NCBI GenBank assembly: GCA_036275365.1
Contig: DASUDX010000019.1
Span: 1 to 8,123 of the forward strand
Origin: DASUDX01 sp036275365
GTDB lineage: Bacteria; Pseudomonadota; Gammaproteobacteria; Nevskiales; Nevskiaceae
Direction: 5' to 3'
DNA: 8,123 nucleotides
Shown here: piece by piece, positions 1 through 8,123 of the stretch
How the letters are laid out: each line of letters begins with the position of its first letter
How positions within the stretch are numbered: the stretch's first letter is position 1
Made by a program: the position numbers and the translations under genes
Notes under the pieces: generated by a model
What the model saw: only the letters and a program-made list of their open reading frames with translations
Database searches by the model: none
Told to the model about the DNA's origin: nothing

Positions 1-44
1 GGCGGGCGCCGGCCGCGTCAGCACGGCCTCCAGGCCTCCCCGGC

Positions 45-50
45 TATACT
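45..50 (+). promoter_or_regulatory. -10 box of the tRNA-Leu promoter
   Basis: TATACT matches the sigma-70 -10 consensus TATAAT at five of six positions and lies 23 bases before the mature tRNA. It predicts a start near base 57 and a 5' leader of about 17 bases, to be removed by RNase P. No convincing -35 hexamer lies 16-19 bases upstream, where the sequence is almost all G and C. The bases just after the box (CGCGGGACC) form a GC-rich discriminator, which in stable-RNA promoters is associated with stringent control; that regulation is an inference here. Confidence 0.55.
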
Positions 51-73
51 CGCGGGACCTGCCGGGGCGTCGG

Positions 74-158
74 GCGAAAGTGGCGGAATAGGTAGACGCC
101 CGGGATTTAGGTTCCCGTGCCGCAAGGCGTGCGAGTTCGAGTCTCGCCTTTCGCACCA
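74..158 (+). tRNA. tRNA-Leu, anticodon UAG
   Basis: An 85-nt class II tRNA that decodes CUN leucine codons. The acceptor stem GCGAAAG (74-80) pairs with CTTTCGC (148-154), followed by discriminator A155 and an encoded CCA (156-158). The D arm has the GGTAGACGC ending typical of leucine tRNAs. The anticodon stem CGGGA/TCCCG (101-105, 113-117) closes a TTTAGGT loop with TAG at 108-110. The long variable arm (118-130) folds as GCC-GCAA-GGC, and the T arm is GCGAG-TTCGAGT-CTCGC (131-147). The long variable arm and A73 are leucine identity features. The gene sits directly before tig and may share its transcript. Confidence 0.97.
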
Positions 159-159
159 A

Positions 160-212
160 CCGGCGCCGTCGGGCCTGCCCGCGGGGCGCGCCCCGCACCG
201 CCGGCCCTCTTT
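160..212 (+). repeat. Nested inverted repeats between tRNA-Leu and tig
   Basis: GCGGGGCGCGCCCCGC (181-196) is a perfect 16-base palindrome that can form a 6-bp stem with a CGCG loop. It is flanked by CCGGCG (160-165) and CGCCGG (199-204), which can close an outer stem. A short CTCTTT (207-212) follows, too weak and too far away for a canonical rho-independent terminator. The structure could aid tRNA 3'-end processing, act as a leaky attenuator before tig, or simply reflect high GC content. The pairing is seen directly; any role is inferred. Confidence 0.4.
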
Positions 213-235
213 CGATTTCCACACCAGAGTAGACG

Positions 236-1555
236 ATGGACGTACAAATCCAAGCCCCCGGTGGCCTGCAGCGCCAGATGACGGTCCGCATCCCCGCCGA
301 GCGGGTGAGCGCCGCGGTCGAGGCGCGCCTCAAGCAGGTATCGGCCCGCGCCCGCATCCCCGGTTTCCGTCCGGGCAAGGCGCCGCGCAAGGTGATCGAA
401 CAGCAGTACGGCCCCTCGGCCCGGGTCGAGGCGGTCAGCGATCTGGTGCAGAAGAGCTATCCCGAGGCCCTCGGCAAGGCGGGCGTGCAGCCGGCCGGAC
501 AGCCGCAGATCGAAGTCACCGCTGAGCAGCCGGGCCAGCCTCTGGAGTATGTGGCCAAGTTCGAGGTCTATCCGGAGATCCAGCTCAGCGGCCTGGACCG
601 CCTCCAGGTCGACCGTCCGCGAGTGACCATCGGCGAGGCCGACATCAGCCGCCTGCTCGACAACCTGCGCCGGCAGAAGCGCGAGCTGGTCAGCGTCGAG
701 CGCGCCGCCGCCAGCGGCGATGTGGTGACGCTGGACTTCGACGGCAGCGTGGCTGGCGAGGCCTTTGCCGGCGGCAAGGCCGAGAAGGCGCAGATGGAGA
801 TCGGCTCCGGCCAGTACCTGCCGGACATGGAGCAGGGGGTGATCGGCCACCGCGCCGGCGAGACCTTCACCATCGATGTCGCCTTCCCGGCCGACTACCG
901 CGCCGAGAACCTGCGCGGCAAGACCGCCCAGTTCGCCATCACCCTGCACGAGGTCAAGGAAGTGCAGCTGCCGGCGCTGGACCAGCCGGCCTTCCTCCAG
1001 GCCCACGGGGTGGACTCGGCCGAGGCCCTGCGTGCCAAGGCGGTCACCGCCCTGGAAGCCGAGCGCGACAAGGCCATCCGCAACCGGCTGAAGACCCAGA
1101 CCCTGGACCAGCTGCTGGCGGCCAATCCGGTCGAGGTACCGCAGGCGCTGATCGATGCCGAGGTCCCGCGCCTGCGCGGCGAGGCGGCCTCGCGCATGAA
1201 CCTACAGAATGTTCCGGCCGAGCGACTGGCCGACCTGCTGCCGGCGGCCCTGTTCGAGGCCACCGCGCGCAAGCGGGTCAGCCTGGGCCTGCTGATCGGC
1301 GAGGTGATCAAGTCGCGCCAGATCAAGCTCGATACCGCCCGCGTGGCCAAGGCGCTGGACGAGCTGGCCGGTGATTTCGAACAGCCCGAGCAGGTCAAGC
1401 AGTACTACCGCAGCCGCCCGGAGCTGATGCAGGGCCTGGGCGCCATGGTGCTGGAGGAGCAGGTGGTGGAGTCGCTGCTGGCCGGGCTCACCCCCAGCGA
1501 GCCGGAGATGACGCTCGAGCAGCTGCTGACGCCTCCGGCCCCTGCCGCCGCCTGA
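236..1555 (+). CDS. tig: Trigger factor, ribosome-associated chaperone and prolyl isomerase
   Basis: Cytosolic chaperone that docks at the ribosomal tunnel exit (protein L23) and shields nascent chains; 439 aa against 432 in E. coli. The N-terminal ribosome-binding domain (about 1-115) carries the signature GFRPGKAP at 43-50, numbered as in E. coli. The FKBP-type prolyl-isomerase domain covers about 161-243 (from GDVVTLDFDG to FAITLHEV). The helical C-terminal chaperone arms fill about 245-425, including AIRNRLK and the VPQALIDAEV segment; the last residues are Ala/Pro rich. In the isomerase pocket F233 is kept, but the position of E. coli F198 is Met, so isomerase activity may be reduced. 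ATG 236 is the only possible early start because an in-frame TAG lies at 230-232; only a weak GAG (227-229) precedes it. Its stop is 25 bases before clpP, so the two are probably cotranscribed. Confidence 0.98.
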   Translation: MDVQIQAPGGLQRQMTVRIPAERVSAAVEARLKQVSARARIPGFRPGKAPRKVIEQQYGPSARVEAVSDLVQKSYPEALGKAGVQPAGQPQIEVTAEQPGQPLEYVAKFEVYPEIQLSGLDRLQVDRPRVTIGEADISRLLDNLRRQKRELVSVERAAASGDVVTLDFDGSVAGEAFAGGKAEKAQMEIGSGQYLPDMEQGVIGHRAGETFTIDVAFPADYRAENLRGKTAQFAITLHEVKEVQLPALDQPAFLQAHGVDSAEALRAKAVTALEAERDKAIRNRLKTQTLDQLLAANPVEVPQALIDAEVPRLRGEAASRMNLQNVPAERLADLLPAALFEATARKRVSLGLLIGEVIKSRQIKLDTARVAKALDELAGDFEQPEQVKQYYRSRPELMQGLGAMVLEEQVVESLLAGLTPSEPEMTLEQLLTPPAPAAA

Positions 1556-1570
1556 GCCCTTTTCCGATCC

Positions 1571-1575
1571 AGGAG
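1571..1575 (+). promoter_or_regulatory. Ribosome binding site of clpP
   Basis: AGGAG lies five bases before ATG 1581. It fixes the clpP start, since the frame stays open upstream into the end of tig. The same motif at the same spacing precedes clpX. Confidence 0.85.
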
Positions 1576-1580
1576 TACCG

Positions 1581-2201
1581 ATGACTTCCTTCCGTCCCCA
1601 GGCCACCGGCGGCCTCGTGCCCATGGTGGTCGAACAGACTGCCCGCGGCGAGCGTGCCTTCGACATCTACTCCCGCCTGCTCAAGGAGCGGGTGGTGTTC
1701 ATCGTCGGCCCGATCGACGACTACATGGCCAATCTGGTGGTGGCCCAGCTGCTGTTCCTGGAATCCGAAAACCCGGACAAGGACATCAATCTGTACATCA
1801 ACTCGCCGGGCGGGGTGATCACCGCCGGCATGTCGATCTACGACACGATGAACTTCATCAAGCCGGATGTGGCCACCATGTGCATCGGCCAGGCCTGCTC
1901 GATGGGCTCCTTCCTGCTCTCGGCGGGCACCAAGGGCAAGCGCTACGCCCTGCCCAACTCGCGGATCATGATTCACCAGCCCTCCGGCGGGGCCCAGGGT
2001 CAGGCCACGGACATCGAGATCCAGGCCCGCGAGATCCTCTATCTGCGCGAGAAGCTCAACAAGCTCTACGCCGACCACACCGGCCAGCCGCTGGAGCGCA
2101 TCAGCCGCGATGTCGAGCGGGATTTCTTCATGAGTGCCGAGGCGGCCAAGGACTATGGTCTGGTCGACCACATCCTGCGCCAGCGGGTGGTGGCGAGCTG
2201 A
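1581..2201 (+). CDS. clpP: ATP-dependent Clp protease, proteolytic subunit ClpP
   Basis: Serine peptidase of family S14 that forms a double heptameric ring and degrades proteins fed in by ClpX or ClpA; cytosolic. Length is 206 aa (E. coli 207). The catalytic triad is Ser107 (in GQACSMGS), His132 (in MIHQPSGG) and Asp181 (in RDVERDFF). The 25- and 49-residue spacings equal those of E. coli Ser111, His136 and Asp185. The oxyanion strand SPGG is at 75-78. By alignment with E. coli, where the mature chain begins ALVPM, a short propeptide of about 10 residues should be cleaved before GLVPM. The N-terminal loops VPMVVEQT and the SRLLKERVVF strand, which help form the axial gate and ClpX contacts, are intact. 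It lies between tig and clpX, its unfoldase partner. Nothing unusual is seen. Confidence 0.98.
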   Translation: MTSFRPQATGGLVPMVVEQTARGERAFDIYSRLLKERVVFIVGPIDDYMANLVVAQLLFLESENPDKDINLYINSPGGVITAGMSIYDTMNFIKPDVATMCIGQACSMGSFLLSAGTKGKRYALPNSRIMIHQPSGGAQGQATDIEIQAREILYLREKLNKLYADHTGQPLERISRDVERDFFMSAEAAKDYGLVDHILRQRVVAS

Positions 2202-2297
2202 GACAGGGCCGCGACGCCGGGCGCGATTTTTGCGGCCGGCGGCGGGCGGATGTAGATTCGGGATCAGGCGGTGACGCCCGGCCCCGGTCGGTGACAC
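2202..2297 (+). promoter_or_regulatory. clpP-clpX gap with hairpins and a weak possible promoter
   Basis: This gap is longer than the tig-clpP gap and may hold a clpX promoter. The best candidate is TTGCGG (2230-2235), 17 bases, TAGATT (2253-2258), matching three and four of six consensus bases. GGCCGC (2207-2212) can pair with GCGGCC (2232-2237), enclosing an ATTTTT run (2226-2231). GGCG-GTGA-CGCC (2267-2278) can form a small hairpin with a GNRA-type loop. None of these is strong, and read-through from clpP is equally likely. Confidence 0.3.
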
Positions 2298-2302
2298 AGG
2301 AG
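2298..2302 (+). promoter_or_regulatory. Ribosome binding site that sets the clpX start
   Basis: AGGAG five bases before ATG 2308, identical in motif and spacing to the clpP site. An in-frame GTG at 2302 overlaps the last G of this motif, so translation from that GTG would have no usable site. ATG 2308 is therefore preferred. Confidence 0.8.
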
Positions 2303-2307
2303 TGGCG

Positions 2308-3585
<1,278 letters not shown>

Positions 3586-3606
3586 CCCGGGAGGTCTGTG
3601 CCGAAG

Positions 3607-3630
3607 AACCCCGCCGCGCGCGGGGTTTTT
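3607..3630 (+). terminator. Rho-independent terminator after clpX
   Basis: AACCCCGC (3607-3614) pairs perfectly with GCGGGGTT (3620-3627) around a 5-base loop, and the 3' arm runs into TTTTT (3626-3630). It starts 22 bases after the clpX stop and should end the tig-clpP-clpX transcript, separating it from lon. Confidence 0.85.
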
Positions 3631-3652
3631 CGTTGGCGACGGTGGCCGGGCC

Positions 3653-3680
3653 GTTGAATCCGGGCGCGCGGACCGCATCT
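3653..3680 (+). promoter_or_regulatory. Probable sigma-32 (heat-shock) promoter of lon
   Basis: GTTGAAT (3653-3659) resembles the sigma-32 -35 element CTTGAAA. After 13 bases, CCGCATCT (3673-3680) matches the -10 consensus CCCCATNT at every defined position but one. The predicted start is near 3687, giving a leader of about 45 bases before the lon GTG. It lies just after the clpX terminator, where a lon promoter is needed, and lon is a known sigma-32 gene in E. coli. An AATAAT at 3683-3688 could be a sigma-70 -10 box, but no -35 element is properly spaced from it. Confidence 0.65.
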
Positions 3681-3732
3681 GCAATAATCGAGCAGCCTCC
3701 CGCGCCTCACCGCGCCTCCACCGGATCCTCCC

Positions 3733-6126
<2,394 letters not shown>

Positions 6127-6166
6127 TCTGGAGTGTGGTCGTGATGGCCTGGCGCTGAAGACGAGC

Positions 6167-6204
6167 CCACAAAAAAACCCCGCCGAGGCGGGGTTTTTTT
6201 GTGG
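6167..6204. terminator. Bidirectional rho-independent terminator between lon and the TonB receptor gene
   Basis: A perfect 18-bp inverted repeat: the left arm (6167-6184) reads CCAC, seven A, CCCCGCC, and the right arm (6187-6204) is its exact complement, leaving a tight turn centred on GA (6185-6186). On the plus strand a GC-rich stem is followed by seven T for lon. On the minus strand the same holds for the receptor gene, whose stop codon is only 13 bases away. This fits the convergent arrangement of the two genes. Confidence 0.93.
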
Positions 6205-6217
6205 CCCAGGGGTGGGA

Positions 6218-8123
6218 TCAGAAGCTCTTGATGAACTTCAGATACACCGTGCGGCTGCCCTTGTAGTCATAGATGGTCGGATCGTAGCTGCTAGCGAAGG
6301 CCGTGCCGATACGGGGCGGGTCCTTGTCCAGAGCGTTGATCACGCCCAGCGTCAGGTTGGTGCCCAGCGCCGGCAGGTCGTAGCCGAACACGAAGTCGTG
6401 GTAGAGCACCGCCTCGAGCTTGTTGATCAGGCCGAAGTTCTCGGTGTCCGGACCCGAGCACAGCCCGTACTGGTCGAGGGTGAGGATCGGCGTCGGGTTG
6501 CCACCGCCTTCCGCCGCGCCCGGATCACCGAAGCCGTCATCGCAGATCTCGAACATCGAGTGGATGTAGCGGGTGTTCCAGGAGGCGGTGAACGGGCCGG
6601 TGGCGAACTCGAGGGTGGTGTTGATCTTCACCCGCGGGATGCCGCCCGTACCGGTGTTGACGCCGACGAAGCCGAAGGTCACCGGACCGGTGGTGGTCGG
6701 CGTGGTCTGCTCGTAGGTCAGCACATACGACGAGTCAAGCTGGAACTTCAGGCTGCCGTAGTCACGCAGCACCGGCAGCACCCAGTCGATGTTGGTGTCG
6801 ATGCCGCTGGTGCGCAGGCCCAGGAAGTTGGTCGCGGTGTTGTCGATCGAGCTGATCTGCCCGTTGCCCGGGTTGCGGTTGACGTTCTCGCACAGTGCGC
6901 GATTGTTCGGATCCGCGTCGTAGCACAGCGCAAAAATCTGCCCGGTGCCGACGAAGCTGATGAAGTCCTCGAGATCGATGTCGAAGTAGTCCACCGTCAT
7001 GTTGAAGCGGTCCAGACCCGGGATGAAGGTCGGGCTGAACACCAGGCCGGCGGAGAAGGACGTTGCGGTTTCCGGATCGAGCTCGGTATTGCCGCCGAAG
7101 ATGGTCGGGATCTGGGAGTTGGTCTGATCCACCCCATTCACGCCGTCCGCGGTGCAGTTGGTTTCGGCATTCGAGCCCGGTTCTGGGGCGGAGCAGGGGT
7201 CGGTGACCTCGGGGAAGCTGGTCGCCGCGCCCAGGAACAGGTCGGTGATCGACGGCGCCCGGAAGGCCTGGGAGTAGGTGGAACGCAGCATCAGGTCATC
7301 CACCACCCGCCACTCGAGCCCGATCTTGCCGACCGGCTTGTCGAAGGTGCGGTCCAGAATGTCGTACTCCGAGTAGCGACCGGCGAGGCTCAGGTTGACG
7401 CTCTGGGCATACGGCAGATCGCGCACCAGAGGCGCCGAGACCTCAGCAAAGAACTCGGTCACGCTGTAGGCGCCGCGCGAGGCCGTCGCTGAGTTGGTGC
7501 TGCTGGTGCCGTTGATCTTGAGCGGATCGGGCTGGCCTTCGTAGAAGTTGCGGCGGAACTCGCCACCCACTGCCACGCCGAGATCACCGGCCAGCACGCC
7601 ACTGGTGGGGATGCTGGTGTTGGTGCTGGCGTAGAAGTACCACTGACGGGCGCGGGCCCGATCCAGCGCGGTGTAGCTGATGTAGTCGAGCATTTCCGGG
7701 GTGATCGTGCCCGGACCGCCGAAGATGTCCAGCGGAACACAGCCGTTTGCCCCCGGGGGCGCCGGAATCGTGGTGCCGTCCGGTGCGACCGTGTCGACGC
7801 AGTTGCTGAGCGGCCCGAGGGCGCGGGAGACGCGGGTCATGTCGAGCAGGCCGGCGTTCTCGTCTACCTGGCGGCTCTCGCCGAAGGAGAAGCCGGCGTC
7901 CCAGCCGGCGAAGGTGCCGAGCAGGTCGTAGTTGCCGTCGAATCCGCCGGTGATGTTGAGCGTGTCCACCGCCTGGGTGAAGAGACGCGGACCCAGCTCG
8001 GTCATGCGACGCAGCACCGCGCCCAGCCCGACCAGTCCGGCGGCCGCGTCAGCCCGGCCGATGTCCTGTGCGGTCGTGCCCGGGATGTAATAGGGCGACT
8101 GCGGATTGGTCGGGTTGAACGGG
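6218..8123 (-). CDS. TonB-dependent outer-membrane receptor, 5' end beyond the window
   Basis: Partial beta-barrel receptor for energised uptake of a large ligand (iron complex, sugar or other; not decidable here). The frame is open to the right edge, giving 634 visible residues; internal GTG and ATG codons near 8005-8017 are not the true start. Receptors of this type are usually 900-1000 aa, so the signal peptide, TonB box, plug domain and first strands should lie outside. Barrel signatures include RRMTELGPR near the start, YSQAFRAPSITDLF (about 282-296), LDPETATSFSAGL (about 348) and a C-terminal strand ending TVYLKFIKSF, with the terminal Phe expected for outer-membrane insertion. Eight cysteines occur as four close pairs (fragment residues 108/128, 309/323, 400/411, 527/555) in loop-like, Gly/Asn/Pro-rich segments, suggesting disulfide-braced external loops. 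It is convergent with lon and shows no functional link to it. Confidence 0.92.
   Translation of the reverse strand, partial: PFNPTNPQSPYYIPGTTAQDIGRADAAAGLVGLGAVLRRMTELGPRLFTQAVDTLNITGGFDGNYDLLGTFAGWDAGFSFGESRQVDENAGLLDMTRVSRALGPLSNCVDTVAPDGTTIPAPPGANGCVPLDIFGGPGTITPEMLDYISYTALDRARARQWYFYASTNTSIPTSGVLAGDLGVAVGGEFRRNFYEGQPDPLKINGTSSTNSATASRGAYSVTEFFAEVSAPLVRDLPYAQSVNLSLAGRYSEYDILDRTFDKPVGKIGLEWRVVDDLMLRSTYSQAFRAPSITDLFLGAATSFPEVTDPCSAPEPGSNAETNCTADGVNGVDQTNSQIPTIFGGNTELDPETATSFSAGLVFSPTFIPGLDRFNMTVDYFDIDLEDFISFVGTGQIFALCYDADPNNRALCENVNRNPGNGQISSIDNTATNFLGLRTSGIDTNIDWVLPVLRDYGSLKFQLDSSYVLTYEQTTPTTTGPVTFGFVGVNTGTGGIPRVKINTTLEFATGPFTASWNTRYIHSMFEICDDGFGDPGAAEGGGNPTPILTLDQYGLCSGPDTENFGLINKLEAVLYHDFVFGYDLPALGTNLTLGVINALDKDPPRIGTAFASSYDPTIYDYKGSRTVYLKFIKSF

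Noticed and set aside
107..1006. Minus-strand open frame of about 299 codons covering part of tRNA-Leu and tig
   Set aside because: It runs over a certain tRNA and the conserved trigger factor coding region; its product has no recognisable motif.
2302..2304. GTG as the clpX start
   Set aside because: It overlaps the AGGAG motif, which sits five bases before ATG 2308 exactly as in clpP; the two extra residues are not needed to match the family.
3683..3688. AATAAT as a sigma-70 -10 box for lon
   Set aside because: The only TTGA-like hexamer (3654-3659) is 23 bases away, too far, while it is well spaced from the sigma-32 type -10 element.
6212..7492. Plus-strand open frame of about 426 codons opposite the TonB receptor
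   Set aside because: It starts with no ribosome binding site inside the terminator-receptor junction, gives a low-complexity Val/Arg/Gly/Ala-rich product, and mirrors a well-supported receptor gene.
8005..8017. GTG 8017 or ATG 8005 (minus strand) as the true start of the receptor
   Set aside because: The frame continues open to the window edge with receptor-like residues (PFNPTNPQSPYYIPG), and a start here would lack the signal peptide and plug domain.

Overview
The window is a GC-rich chromosomal segment from a proteobacterium, most likely a gammaproteobacterium near Lysobacterales/Xanthomonadales. That placement is an inference. It rests on very close matches of ClpP, ClpX and Lon to their gammaproteobacterial relatives, the order tRNA-Leu / tig / clpP / clpX / lon, and a large TonB-dependent receptor of the type abundant in Xanthomonadales-like and sphingomonad-like bacteria. 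I see no insertion sequence, CRISPR array, integrase or other sign of a mobile element.

Layout. Bases 45-158 hold a promoter -10 box and a complete tRNA-Leu with anticodon UAG and an encoded CCA end. Bases 159-235 are a short GC-rich spacer with nested inverted repeats. Three genes follow on the plus strand: tig (trigger factor, 236-1555), clpP (1581-2201) and clpX (2308-3585), closed by a rho-independent terminator at 3607-3630. A heat-shock (sigma-32 type) promoter at 3654-3680 then precedes lon (3733-6126). A perfect 18-bp inverted repeat with a 7-A and a 7-T run (6167-6204) separates lon from a convergent minus-strand TonB-dependent receptor gene. That gene runs off the right edge, so its 5' part is missing.

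How the genes work together. The plus-strand block is a protein-quality-control cluster. Trigger factor meets nascent chains at the ribosome exit tunnel. ClpX unfolds ATP-dependently selected substrates into the ClpP chamber. Lon independently degrades misfolded and regulatory proteins. The terminator and heat-shock promoter between clpX and lon suggest that lon is a separate, stress-inducible unit. The receptor on the other strand is an outer-membrane uptake protein with no evident functional link to the proteases.

Novelty. I do not find a previously undescribed system; this is a well-known housekeeping neighbourhood. Points worth a second look are the probable sigma-32 promoter of lon, a Phe-to-Met change at the prolyl-isomerase site of trigger factor (position 198), the lack of a clear promoter between tRNA-Leu and tig, and a TonB receptor where hupB often follows lon.
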